64,000 bases of DNA, taken from assembly GCA_016234495.1 (NCBI GenBank), contig JACRBI010000054.1:124001-188000 (forward strand). The letters are read 5' to 3'. This DNA comes from Chloroflexota bacterium (GTDB lineage Bacteria; Chloroflexota; Anaerolineae; Anaerolineales; Villigracilaceae). A program made the translations under genes and the position numbers. Positions 35,730 to 44,623 of the stretch are shown one piece after another. The notes below the pieces were generated by a model. That model was given only the letters and a program-made list of their open reading frames with translations, was not told the origin of the DNA and did not search any database. Within the stretch, counting starts at the first letter, position 1. Every line of letters starts with the position of its first letter.

Positions 35730-37637
35730 ATGCCAAACGGTTACAACGGAAAGATTCTGCACGTTGATCTCACAAAAGGTTCGCTCACAGTCGAGGAACC
35801 GAATGATGCCTTCTACCGCAAGTATCTTGGCGGGAGCGCAATGGGGATGCACTATATTTTGCGCGACATGCCCAAAGGCGCGGACGCGCTCAGCCCTGAA
35901 AATGTGTTGACGCTCTTTACAGGCGTGACAACCGGCGCGGCGATTTCAGGCCAAAGCCGCTTGAACGCGAATGCCAAATCCCCAATTAGCGGCGGGATTG
36001 GCGACTCACAGAGCGGCGGATTTTTCCCCGCTGAGTTGAAGTTCGCCGGCTTTGACGGAATTGTGGTCAAGGGCAAATCCGAGAAGCCTGTCTATCTGGC
36101 GATCATCGAAGGTAAATATGAATTGCGCGATGCGGCGCATCTGATGGGCAAGCTTTCAGGTGAAGTGGACGACATCATTCACAAGGAAGTTGACCCGAAG
36201 GCGGAGATTTTGCAGCACGGCATTGGCGCGGAAAATGGAGTGCTGTTCTCGTCACTGGTGTCCATGTCCAACCGCCATAACGGGCGCACTGGCATGGGGC
36301 TGGTGATGGCTTCGAAGAATTTGAAGGCTGTAGTTGTGCGCGGCACGAAAAAAATCCAACTTGCCGACCAGAAGGCGCTGGTTGAATTAAACCGCACTGG
36401 TCCGAAGATCCTGCCAGAAAATGGCGACATGGACGGCCTCGCCAAGTTCGGTACAGCGGTGGTGGTGCTGTTCAACAACACGCTCGGCACATTGCCGACC
36501 CGCAACTATAACGAAGGTCAGTTCGAAGCCTGCGAACCGATCAGCGGCGAAAAAATGGCTGAGACCATTTTGAAGGAACGCGATACCTGCTATGCCTGTG
36601 TGGTCAAATGCAAGCGCGTGGTTGAAATAAAAGACGGCGCATATAAAGTCGATCCGCGCTACGGCGGGCCTGAATACGAAACACTCGGAACATTTGGTTC
36701 ATACTGTGGCATTGACGATCTCGCGGCCGTTTCGCTCGCGAATCAAATCTGCAACGAATACGCGGTGGATACCATCGCGGCCGGCGCAACGATCGCCTTT
36801 GCAATGGAATGTTACGAAAAGGGAGTTATCACCAAAGAACAGGCTGGCGGACTTGAGCTCAAATTTGGCAATGCCGAGGCCATGCTTGCGGCGTTGAATA
36901 TGCTTGTGAAAGGTGAAGGCGAATTCGGCAAGACACTCGGCATGGGTTCAGAGCGTGCCTCCAAAGTTTGGGGCAAGGGTTCCGACGAATTTCTGATCAC
37001 GGTCAAGGGCGCTGAATCTCCCGCGCACATGCCGCAAGCCAAGCGCAGTCTTGCGCTCATTTACGCGGTCAATCCATTCGGCGCGGATCATCAATCCAGC
37101 GAGCACGATCCGTATTATGAAGAAGGCATCGGCGATTTCAACTTGGACCGCTTGAAGGTCATTGGTCTTGGCTCGCCCCAGCCCGCCTACAGCCTCACCG
37201 AAGAAAAAATCCGCTTTGCTTACGAGTCCGAGGTCTTTTACTCGATGATGGACTCGGCTGAACTATGTCAATTCGTGTACGGTCCCACCTGGACTCTCTA
37301 CGGCCCCAACGAAACCGTCGAGATGATGAAATCAGTCACAGGCTGGGACTTGACCGTCGACGAATTAATGACAGTCGGTCGCCGCCGGCTCGATCTCTTC
37401 CGCACTTTTAATGCCCGCGAAGGACTGACACGCAATGCGGATAAACTGCCAAAGAAATTCTTCAAAGCGTTGAGCGGAACTGGCCCCACCGCGGGCTTCG
37501 CTCTGACTCACGAGGAAGTTGATTCTGCCATCGACACATACTACAAGCTGGCAGGCTGGACGAATGACGGCGTGCCGACCCGCGAGACCCTGAAGAAGCA
37601 CGACATCGAGTGGGCGGCAGAGTATTTGCCAGCGTAA
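35730..37637 (+). CDS. Tungsten-type aldehyde:ferredoxin oxidoreductase, copy 1
   Basis: AOR-family enzymes oxidise aldehydes to acids and pass electrons to ferredoxin, using a bis-pterin tungsten (or molybdenum) cofactor and a [4Fe-4S] cluster. The 635-residue product opens with NGYNGKILHVDLTKGSLTVE, has YLGGSAMG, NANAKSPISGGIGDSQSGG and the cluster motif CYACVVKC (C-x2-C-x3-C, about residues 288-295), with a fourth cysteine in SAELCQFVYG. The length is typical. It is followed within 101 bases by a class III aminotransferase whose aldehyde product it could oxidise. Tungsten rather than molybdenum use is family knowledge, not seen. Confidence 0.92.
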   Translation: MPNGYNGKILHVDLTKGSLTVEEPNDAFYRKYLGGSAMGMHYILRDMPKGADALSPENVLTLFTGVTTGAAISGQSRLNANAKSPISGGIGDSQSGGFFPAELKFAGFDGIVVKGKSEKPVYLAIIEGKYELRDAAHLMGKLSGEVDDIIHKEVDPKAEILQHGIGAENGVLFSSLVSMSNRHNGRTGMGLVMASKNLKAVVVRGTKKIQLADQKALVELNRTGPKILPENGDMDGLAKFGTAVVVLFNNTLGTLPTRNYNEGQFEACEPISGEKMAETILKERDTCYACVVKCKRVVEIKDGAYKVDPRYGGPEYETLGTFGSYCGIDDLAAVSLANQICNEYAVDTIAAGATIAFAMECYEKGVITKEQAGGLELKFGNAEAMLAALNMLVKGEGEFGKTLGMGSERASKVWGKGSDEFLITVKGAESPAHMPQAKRSLALIYAVNPFGADHQSSEHDPYYEEGIGDFNLDRLKVIGLGSPQPAYSLTEEKIRFAYESEVFYSMMDSAELCQFVYGPTWTLYGPNETVEMMKSVTGWDLTVDELMTVGRRRLDLFRTFNAREGLTRNADKLPKKFFKALSGTGPTAGFALTHEEVDSAIDTYYKLAGWTNDGVPTRETLKKHDIEWAAEYLPA

Positions 37638-37656
37638 GGATAAGAAAAAAGCCCTC

Positions 37657-37723
37657 ACCACAGAGAGCACAGAGTCCACAGAGGTTTTAAAAAAGACTCC
37701 GTGCTCTTTGTGGTCTCTGTGGT
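37657..37723. repeat. Palindromic intergenic repeat family C (CACAGAG type), copy 1
   Basis: ACCACAGAGAGCACAGAG-like and GTGCTCTTTGTGGTCTCTGTGGT-like arms are imperfect inverse complements across a TTTTAAAAAA centre, between the AOR and aminotransferase genes. A relative is at 48118. Confidence 0.8.
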
Positions 37724-37737
37724 AAAAAAAGGAAATT

Positions 37738-39018
37738 ATGAATCAATTATTTCAAAATAACGCCTCCCATATGACGCCTGCCTGGAGCCGCATTTTCAAC
37801 TTTGTCGCTGACCATGCTGAGGGGGCGTACATCTACACTGATGATGGCCGCAAACTGCTGGACTTCACCAGCGGAATCGGCGTCACCAACACGGGTCACT
37901 GCCACCCGAAAGTTGTCGAAGCGATTCGCGAACAGGCTGGGATGTTCCTGCATGCACAGGCCAACATCGTCATCCACAAACCGATGCTGCAACTGATCGA
38001 GGAACTTCGCAAAATAGTCCCGCCCGCGATGGACAGTTTCTACTTCGCCAACTCTGGCGCGGAAGCATTGGAGAACGCGGTTAAAATCGCGAAGGCTGCC
38101 ACAGGTAAACAAAACATCATCGTCTTCAACGGTTCCTTCCACGGACGCACCGCGCAGACCATGGCTTTGACCACATCCAAGATCGGCTATCGCACGGGTT
38201 TTGGTCCGCTGCCTGCTGGGATTTATGTGTCGCCGTTTCCGTATGCCTTCAACATGGGCATGACCGAGGAACAGGCGAGTCAATATGCTTTGGAAAAACT
38301 TGAATATTTGCTCGCCTCGCAGACCGCTCCGAAAGATACCGCTGCAATTTTGATAGAGTCAGTCATGGGGGAGGGCGGCTACATCGTCCCGCCCGCGTCA
38401 TTCATGAAAGGTCTGCGTGAGATCTGTGACAGGCACGGCATCATGCTCATCTTCGATGAAGTCCAATCTGGATTTGGACGAACGGGTAAATGGTTTGCAC
38501 TTGAACATTTTGATGTAATCCCCGATATCATCACCGCCGCTAAGGGAATCGCTTCGGGCATGCCCTTGTCCGCAGTCTTCAGCCGCACAGATATTATGAA
38601 GAAGCTGGAAGTCGGCTCGATCGGCGGAACATACGGCGGAAATGCAGTCGCTTGTGCGGCAGGCGTGGCAACTATCCGCGCGATGAGAGACGAGAAGATG
38701 CTGGAGAATGCCGCAGAACGCGGCATCCAGCTATTGATGGGGTTGCGCAAATTTCAGGAGGAGTATCCGCAGATCGGCGATGTGCGCGGCAAGGGACTCA
38801 TGGTCGGCGCTGAATTTATCGTGGATGGCAGCCAGTCAAAAGCCAGACCGCTGGTTAAGGAAATCATCACCAAGTCGGCAGAGAAGGATTTGCTGCTGCT
38901 CTCGTGTGGAACTTACGATAACACCATACGCTGGATTCCGCCGTTGAATGTGACCAGCCAGCAGATCAACGATGGGTTGAATATTTTTGGCAATGGATTG
39001 AAGGAAACACTGGGCTGA
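37738..39018 (+). CDS. Class III aminotransferase, 4-aminobutyrate/ornithine type, next to AOR copy 1
   Basis: The 426-residue PLP enzyme has NSGAEALENAVKIAKAATG, FNGSFHGRTAQTMALT, IFDEVQSGFGRTG and the Schiff-base lysine in ITAAKGIASGMPLSAV, the pattern of GABA/acetylornithine aminotransferases. It follows the AOR gene in the same direction with only a palindromic repeat between, so the pair may be expressed together: amine to aldehyde here, aldehyde to acid by the AOR. Its convergent neighbour is an AAA ATPase gene that ends four bases away on the other strand. Confidence 0.88.
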   Translation: MNQLFQNNASHMTPAWSRIFNFVADHAEGAYIYTDDGRKLLDFTSGIGVTNTGHCHPKVVEAIREQAGMFLHAQANIVIHKPMLQLIEELRKIVPPAMDSFYFANSGAEALENAVKIAKAATGKQNIIVFNGSFHGRTAQTMALTTSKIGYRTGFGPLPAGIYVSPFPYAFNMGMTEEQASQYALEKLEYLLASQTAPKDTAAILIESVMGEGGYIVPPASFMKGLREICDRHGIMLIFDEVQSGFGRTGKWFALEHFDVIPDIITAAKGIASGMPLSAVFSRTDIMKKLEVGSIGGTYGGNAVACAAGVATIRAMRDEKMLENAAERGIQLLMGLRKFQEEYPQIGDVRGKGLMVGAEFIVDGSQSKARPLVKEIITKSAEKDLLLLSCGTYDNTIRWIPPLNVTSQQINDGLNIFGNGLKETLG

Positions 39019-39021
39019 TCT

Positions 39022-40125
39022 CTAAACCTGAAAGAAGCCGATATTCTTTTTGGATAGGTTTCCGAATTCAGGGTCGTCGAATTTAAAGATGTCAGCCAGT
39101 GTCAAACAACCCTTGACGTCGTGATGCCCGAGTTTCTTCGCAAGCGAGGCTGTCTTTTCAGCTGACAGCGGTGCAAATTTATATTTTGCGATCATCCTGC
39201 CTTTTCTGAGCAGAGCCTTGTCGATGCGGTCAATATCTGTGTTGAAGGTGCAGATGATCTTGATGTTCAGGAAGTCGCTGAAGAGACCATCTGTCAATTG
39301 AAGGATGGTTGAAACCACCGAAGCATCTGAAGAATGATCACGCGAGACGATCACTTTTTCTGCGTCTTCAATGACGAGCACGGAATTCTTGTTGTGCAGC
39401 AGGAACGTGACGAAGGAAGGCTTGAGCAGCTCTTTTACAAAGTCGTTTTGAATAAAGATGAAGTCCTTGTCCTTGAACCTGCAGATCAGGCTTTTGATGT
39501 AGGTGGTCTTGCCGGTGCCGGGCTCGCCGTGCAGCAGGACGATCCCCGCCTCCTTCCGCGCCATGGAGCGCGAGATGACCGCGTCAATCTCGGAAAAATC
39601 ATCGTTGTACAACTCATTGATGTCAACGGATTTGAAGTCGTGAGTGTTCACATCCTCGGTGTAAAAACCGCCGTCACCCGCAACCAGCACCTTAAACTTC
39701 GGCATTTTTTCAGACCCATAAGTTGACCGCAGTCTGTGATTGGTTTCAAGGATCCATTTCTCAGATTCGGGATACTCCATGTTGTACAGAAACTGGATCT
39801 GAATGGCTTTGAACTGCGATTGAAAGTGGATCAGCATTTGCCCTGATTCGCTCTTGAATACATATTCGTTGGCGTAATCGTTTGCCCTCGCAGCATCCTT
39901 TGAATCGTCGGTGATCCAGTATTTGAAGACCGGCGTGAAGGAATATTTTTCAAGATCAATATGTTTCAGGACTGATTCAATGGTTTCCTTTGATCCTTCC
40001 ACGGGCAGAACTATTTTCAACGCCGATGGAAAAACCTTGAAGCAGACGGTGAAATAAGGAAATAATTTAAAACGAGCGTTCTGATTGTATGAGTCGAGCA
40101 AACTCGCGAGAATCGGGTCGTCCAT
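39022..40125 (-). CDS. AAA family ATPase, BCS1-like
   Basis: The 367-residue protein has an uncharacterised N-terminal region (about 1-190) and a C-terminal AAA module: Walker A LLHGEPGTGKTT (about 197-208), Walker B SVLVIEDAEKV, sensor 1 CTFNTDIDRID and the arginine-rich KALLRKGRM segment. The tail pattern resembles BCS1-type AAA proteins and related bacterial ATPases, which remodel or translocate folded proteins, but no substrate is suggested. It faces away from the next aminotransferase and is the only non-metabolic gene between the two AOR/aminotransferase pairs. It has no close family I can name with certainty. Confidence 0.75.
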   Translation of the reverse strand: MDDPILASLLDSYNQNARFKLFPYFTVCFKVFPSALKIVLPVEGSKETIESVLKHIDLEKYSFTPVFKYWITDDSKDAARANDYANEYVFKSESGQMLIHFQSQFKAIQIQFLYNMEYPESEKWILETNHRLRSTYGSEKMPKFKVLVAGDGGFYTEDVNTHDFKSVDINELYNDDFSEIDAVISRSMARKEAGIVLLHGEPGTGKTTYIKSLICRFKDKDFIFIQNDFVKELLKPSFVTFLLHNKNSVLVIEDAEKVIVSRDHSSDASVVSTILQLTDGLFSDFLNIKIICTFNTDIDRIDKALLRKGRMIAKYKFAPLSAEKTASLAKKLGHHDVKGCLTLADIFKFDDPEFGNLSKKNIGFFQV

Positions 40126-40279
40126 GTTATGCGCCTCCTGTATCTGTATGAAAAAAGAATAATAATGGTTTGTGAAAACTCAAACCCCGTCCGGCGCACT
40201 AATATACAGCGGTTCAAACATTTTGGCAATACCGTTTGTAACTGTAATCATAAATAAAATAATTTTTAGGAGATAAATA

Positions 40280-41644
40280 ATGTCCACGCCTCTCACACTG
40301 GGTCGGGCTCGTCTAAATTCCCTGCTTGAGCTGGAGGAACAGCTCTTCCATAAGAATCATCCCAAATCCTACGAACTGTACCAGCGCGCGCGCAAGTCAT
40401 TGCATGGCGGCGTGCCGATGTTGTGGATGATCCGCTGGGCGGGTTCGTTCCCCGTTTTTGTCAAAGAAGCCAAAGGCGCTCACTTCACCGATGTGGACGG
40501 CAACGACTACATCGATTTTTGTCTCGGCGACACGGGCGCAATGACAGGGCACGCGCCCGAAGCCACGGTGAAAGCCATCACCGAGCAAATCCAAAAAGGC
40601 ATCACCCTCATGCTGCCGTATGAGGATGTCATCTGGGTCGGCGAGGAACTCCAGCGGCGTTTCAAACTTCCCTATTGGCAGTTCGCCCTCACCGCCACCG
40701 ATGCGAACCGTTTTGCGCTGCGCATGGCGCGCCTCATCACCGGGCGCAAAAAAATTTTGGTTTTCAATTATTGCTATCACGGCTCGGTGGACGAAACCTT
40801 CATCACCCTTGATGAAGAAGGCACACCGATGCCGCGCCCGAATAACATGGGTCCGCAAATTGACCCGCGCGAAACATCCAAGGTGATTGAGTTCAATGAC
40901 ATCGCCGCGCTTGAAACTGCGCTCTCTGCGCAGGATGTGGCCGCAGTCCTCGCCGAACCTGCCATGACCAACATCGGCATCATTCACCCCGACCCCGGCT
41001 ACCATGTGGCTTTGCGTGAATTGACTCGCAAGTATGGGACTTATCTCATCATTGACGAGACTCACACCATTTGTGCTGGCACTGGCGGATATACCGCTTC
41101 GCACGGTCTTCAGCCTGATTTCTTAACCCTTGGCAAGCCTCTCGCTGGAGGAGTGCCCGCCGCGATCTATGGGTTCACCGAGGAAGTGTCACAGGCCTTC
41201 AATGCGAAACTTTCCGTGGAAGATTCTGATGTCGGCGGCATTGGCGGCACGCTGGCGGGGAATGCCCTCTCGATTGCCGCGATGAAAGCCACGTTGCAAC
41301 ACGTGTTGACTGACCAGTTTTACGTCAAAGCCATATCGTTGCAGGAACAATTCACCGCGGGGGTTGAGGCGGTCATCAAAGAATTCAGCCTGCCGTGGAT
41401 CGTCAAGCAGTTGGGCAACCGCTCTGAATACTGGTTCCGTCCCAATCCGCCTAAAAATGGCGGAGAAGCTCACGCTGCCATTGACCCCGAACTCGACCGC
41501 TACATGCATCTCTTTGCCCTTAATCGCGGTATTCTGATGACTCCATTTCATAATATGGCTTTGATCTCGCCTGAAACTACACAAGCGGATGTGGATTATC
41601 ATACGAAGGTGTTCAGGGAAGCGGTGAAATCGCTGTTTGTGTAA
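40280..41644 (+). CDS. Class III aminotransferase upstream of AOR copy 2
   Basis: The 454-residue PLP enzyme belongs to the glutamate-1-semialdehyde aminomutase-like branch: GGVPMLWMIRWAGSFPVFV, TATDANRFALRMARLITG at the phosphate-binding turn, IIDETHTICAGTGG at the PLP aspartate and the Schiff-base lysine in LTLGKPLAGGVPAAI. TTTAGGAG precedes the ATG. It lies in the same direction as, and 65 and 382 bases before, the small helical protein and the second AOR. A functional pair with that AOR, as at 35.7-39.0 kb, is inferred. The physiological amino donor is unknown. Confidence 0.86.
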   Translation: MSTPLTLGRARLNSLLELEEQLFHKNHPKSYELYQRARKSLHGGVPMLWMIRWAGSFPVFVKEAKGAHFTDVDGNDYIDFCLGDTGAMTGHAPEATVKAITEQIQKGITLMLPYEDVIWVGEELQRRFKLPYWQFALTATDANRFALRMARLITGRKKILVFNYCYHGSVDETFITLDEEGTPMPRPNNMGPQIDPRETSKVIEFNDIAALETALSAQDVAAVLAEPAMTNIGIIHPDPGYHVALRELTRKYGTYLIIDETHTICAGTGGYTASHGLQPDFLTLGKPLAGGVPAAIYGFTEEVSQAFNAKLSVEDSDVGGIGGTLAGNALSIAAMKATLQHVLTDQFYVKAISLQEQFTAGVEAVIKEFSLPWIVKQLGNRSEYWFRPNPPKNGGEAHAAIDPELDRYMHLFALNRGILMTPFHNMALISPETTQADVDYHTKVFREAVKSLFV

Positions 41645-41709
41645 ATTTGCCTTTCAAATTAAGTTGTGTTAGCATGATTAAAGATTTAGCTAATATAAAG
41701 GAGAATAAA

Positions 41710-41946
41710 ATGTCCGACATCGTAACTGAAATCTCAAATGTGGTTGCCAAAAAAGTGGGTATTCCCCAGGAAAAAGCCAAACAGTCCGTTGTTGTAGTTC
41801 TTGACATGCTCAAGAAAAAGTTGCCGCCTGAAATGGCTGGGTCATTGGAAGTGATCCTTGCAGGCAACGTGGACTTGAGCGACGGCATTGGCTTGGATGA
41901 CGCGGCTGGTCTGCTTGGTGGTCTGCTCGGCGGCAAAGACAAGTAA
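41710..41946 (+). CDS. Small predicted helical protein of 78 residues between aminotransferase and AOR
   Basis: The product begins MSDIVTEISNVVAKKVGIPQ and ends in a glycine/leucine-rich LLGGLLGGKDK tail; the middle (VVVVLDMLKKKLPPEMAGSL) is amphipathic helix. The pattern vaguely recalls DUF2267-type small proteins, but I cannot name a family with confidence. The ATG at 41710 has AAAGGAG upstream; a longer frame from a TTG at 41647 is less likely. A terminator follows at 41965, so it may be coexpressed with the aminotransferase and partly separated from the AOR. Confidence 0.75.
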   Translation: MSDIVTEISNVVAKKVGIPQEKAKQSVVVVLDMLKKKLPPEMAGSLEVILAGNVDLSDGIGLDDAAGLLGGLLGGKDK

Positions 41947-41964
41947 GGCTTTTTGTAAGCAGAT

Positions 41965-42000
41965 CGCCGCAGTCTTTGTGGATGCGGCGGTTTTTGTTTT
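41965..42000 (+). terminator. Terminator between the small protein gene and AOR copy 2
   Basis: The stem CGCCGCA (41965-41971) pairs with TGCGGCG (41983-41989) and is followed by TTTTTGTTTT. Confidence 0.85.
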
Positions 42001-42026
42001 TTGAAATTTGATTCGGAGAAATGGCT

Positions 42027-43739
42027 ATGAATATTTGGCGTATCAACGTTCGCAACCAATCCTTGAGCATGGAGCCTGTCCCGCAGGCATGGTCCCGCCT
42101 CGGCGGGCGCGGACTGCTCGCGCGCATTCTGGTTGACGAAGTGGATGCGAAGTGTGATCCGCTGGGCGCGGGGAATAAACTTATCTTTGCGCCGGGCCTG
42201 CTTGTCGGCCACGGACTTTCATCTACCGACAGAATCTCCATCGGCGGGAAGTCCCCGTTGACGGGCGGCGTCAAGGAAGCCAATGCCGGCGGGCGGACAG
42301 GCTATCACATGGCTTTCATGGGAATCCATGCGCTCATTATCGAAGACCAGCCCACGGAAGATGGGTATTGGATTCTGCATCTGTCCATGAACGGCGCGAA
42401 ATGGGAAAAGGCTGACTACATCACTGGCTTGGGTGTCTACGAAACCGCGCCAAAACTGCTTGAAAAATACGGCGACAAAGTCGCCATCGCATTGATCGGT
42501 CCCGGCGGTGAGATGCGCATGAAGTCCGCGGGGATTCAAAATCTCGACAAGGATCGCATTCCCTCGCGTATTGCGGCTCGCGGCGGCCTCGGCGCGGTGA
42601 TGGGCTCGAAGGGATTAAAGGCCATCGTGTTCGATCATGCCGGTGGGCAGAAGCCAGCCATCGCGAGTCCCGAAGCGTTTAAAGTCGCGCAGAAGGATTA
42701 CACAGCCTCGGTGATGAATCATCCGCAGTCGGTCACGTATCGAGATTATGGTACCGCCGCGATGGCGCAAATGACTCAGCGATTTGCGGCATTGCCCGCG
42801 CATAATTTTTCACGCGGAACATTTGATAACGTGGAAGCGATTAGCGGCGAAACCCTGCGCGAATTTACATTGACTCGCGGCAAGCCGTCTGACCCGGCTC
42901 ATGCGTGCATGGCGGGATGTACGATTAAGTGCTCGAATGTCTTTGGCGGGGAGGATGGCAAGGTGATTGTTTCGCCGCTGGAATATGAAACGATTGGTTT
43001 GATGGGAACGAACATTGATATTGATTCGCTGGATGCGATCGGTCGACTCAACTGGCATGTAAACGACCTGGGATTGGACTCGATCGAGATCGGCGGGTCG
43101 CTTGGTGTGGCCGCCGAGGCGGGACTCATGCGCTGGGGCAGTGAAGATGACGCGCAGAAGTTGATCGATGAAATTCGTGCGGGTACGGAACTTGGGCGCA
43201 TCCTCGGTGATGGCGCGGTGACCGTTGGCAAAAAATACAACATTGAACGCGTGCCCGCCGTGAAGGGACAGGCCATGTCTGCCTATGAGCCGCGCTCCAT
43301 CAAAGGCACGGGTGTGACGTATGCCACAACTCCGCAGGGCGCAGATCACACTTGCGGTCTGACCATCCGCGCGCAGGTCAATCACCTTGACCCGACTCAG
43401 CAACGGGATATTTCGCTCAATGCTCAATTAAACATGGCCGGCTACGACACCATCGGCGCGTGCATCTTTGCGGGTTTTGGTTATGCCGCCACTCCCGATG
43501 GCGTAGTCAAGCGTCTGCTCGCGGCGCGTTATGGCTGGGATGACCTGCCCGATAATATTTTGCAGGAACTTGGCAAACAAACCATCAAAATGGAGCGTGA
43601 GTTTAATAAACGAGCAGGATTCACTGCCAAAGATGACCGCCTGCCAGAATGGATGACGAAGGAAGCCATCCCTGAAAACGGATCTGTCTTCGACGTGAGC
43701 GGGGATGTGCTCGATCACATTTTCGACGGGATAGAATAA
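42027..43739 (+). CDS. Tungsten-type aldehyde:ferredoxin oxidoreductase, copy 2
   Basis: The 570-residue AOR-family enzyme is shorter and more divergent than copy 1. It has RLGGRGLLARILVDE, the ISIGGKSPLTGGVKEANAGG cofactor-binding stretch, RGGLGAVMGSKGLKA and cluster cysteines CMAGCTIKC (C-x3-C-x3-C), with a later cysteine in TIGACIFAGFG. The extra spacing residue differs from copy 1, suggesting another AOR subfamily and so perhaps another aldehyde. Two ATG codons are possible; the one at 42027 has GGAG eight bases upstream, whereas the ATG at 42021 is too close. A perfect hairpin terminator follows. Confidence 0.9.
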   Translation: MNIWRINVRNQSLSMEPVPQAWSRLGGRGLLARILVDEVDAKCDPLGAGNKLIFAPGLLVGHGLSSTDRISIGGKSPLTGGVKEANAGGRTGYHMAFMGIHALIIEDQPTEDGYWILHLSMNGAKWEKADYITGLGVYETAPKLLEKYGDKVAIALIGPGGEMRMKSAGIQNLDKDRIPSRIAARGGLGAVMGSKGLKAIVFDHAGGQKPAIASPEAFKVAQKDYTASVMNHPQSVTYRDYGTAAMAQMTQRFAALPAHNFSRGTFDNVEAISGETLREFTLTRGKPSDPAHACMAGCTIKCSNVFGGEDGKVIVSPLEYETIGLMGTNIDIDSLDAIGRLNWHVNDLGLDSIEIGGSLGVAAEAGLMRWGSEDDAQKLIDEIRAGTELGRILGDGAVTVGKKYNIERVPAVKGQAMSAYEPRSIKGTGVTYATTPQGADHTCGLTIRAQVNHLDPTQQRDISLNAQLNMAGYDTIGACIFAGFGYAATPDGVVKRLLAARYGWDDLPDNILQELGKQTIKMEREFNKRAGFTAKDDRLPEWMTKEAIPENGSVFDVSGDVLDHIFDGIE

Positions 43740-43740
43740 A

Positions 43741-43773
43741 AAAACTCCGAGGTTTTCAAAACCTCGGAGTTTT
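43741..43773. terminator. Bidirectional terminator between AOR copy 2 and the CPBP gene
   Basis: Sixteen-base perfect arms AAAACTCCGAGGTTTT (43741-43756) and 43758-43773 around a single C close both convergent genes. The CTCCGAG core matches the terminator at 31203. Confidence 0.93.
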
Positions 43774-43777
43774 ACTT

Positions 43778-44623
43778 TTACGAACTTGCCTGTTTCTTCA
43801 TTCGATATTGATAGATCAACAGTCCTGCTGCGCCAAACAAAATTGATGTGACGATTCCCTCGTTTGTGGGCGTGAAGACAAATCCCAGCAGCCCGTTGAC
43901 TTTGATAAAGCCATTGATCAACAGCGGCATACTTAGCGCGTTGATTACGTTATGCAGAACGAAGACCGGCCAGACTGATTTGCTTATCAACCGTAATTCG
44001 CCGAAAAGAATGGCGGTAGGGAACATGACAATGTAACCAGTGATAATAAAGACGGGGATGCTGGTGGTCAGGGCGCTGTTCAGCGTGGCGCGGTCGAGGT
44101 AGTAATAATAGTACGGCAGATGCCAGGTCATCCACAAGATGCTGACGATGAGATGATTCAACATCGGGTGGACTTTGGCGGCGTCGAGCCGTGGGGTGAG
44201 GTAGCCGCGCCAGGCAAATTCTTCAAAGATGTTCTTCATCAGCGAGCCGACGAACATAACCCCAGCGGCGGAGAGATACGCGCCGAAGCCCTGTGCGGCG
44301 AAACCGTCAGCGCTGACAATGCCGAGGAGCGCAGCCAGACCAAATGTCAGAACGGCCGCGAGCGGATAGACTAGAATTCCCACCAGATACCACTTCCAGC
44401 CTGAGAGGAGATTCAACCCAAAGCCAGAATCCTTCCAGCCATCCCCGCCAAAAGCACGTAAAAATATTCCAGAAAGGGCTGGAGTTGCCAGCCAGATCAG
44501 CACGCCCAAACTTTGCATGGGCGGCTGGGTGTTGCCGGTGACGTTGTTGAGCCAGATGCCGAGCCAGCCTCCGCCGACGGTAAATAGCGCGACGATAATG
44601 ATGTTGCGAATGATCTTGTTCAT
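43778..44623 (-). CDS. CPBP family intramembrane metalloprotease
   Basis: The 281-residue protein with about eight membrane segments carries the CPBP/Abi motifs: EEFAWRGYL (glutamate pair and arginine, about residues 127-135) and ILWMTWHLPYYY with the histidine. Family members act as CAAX-type prenyl proteases or in bacteriocin immunity and signalling, but no substrate is suggested. Its start overlaps the PadR stop by four bases (ATGA), so the regulator and protease are translationally coupled and probably coregulated by the operator upstream of PadR. Confidence 0.87.
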   Translation of the reverse strand: MNKIIRNIIIVALFTVGGGWLGIWLNNVTGNTQPPMQSLGVLIWLATPALSGIFLRAFGGDGWKDSGFGLNLLSGWKWYLVGILVYPLAAVLTFGLAALLGIVSADGFAAQGFGAYLSAAGVMFVGSLMKNIFEEFAWRGYLTPRLDAAKVHPMLNHLIVSILWMTWHLPYYYYYLDRATLNSALTTSIPVFIITGYIVMFPTAILFGELRLISKSVWPVFVLHNVINALSMPLLINGFIKVNGLLGFVFTPTNEGIVTSILFGAAGLLIYQYRMKKQASS

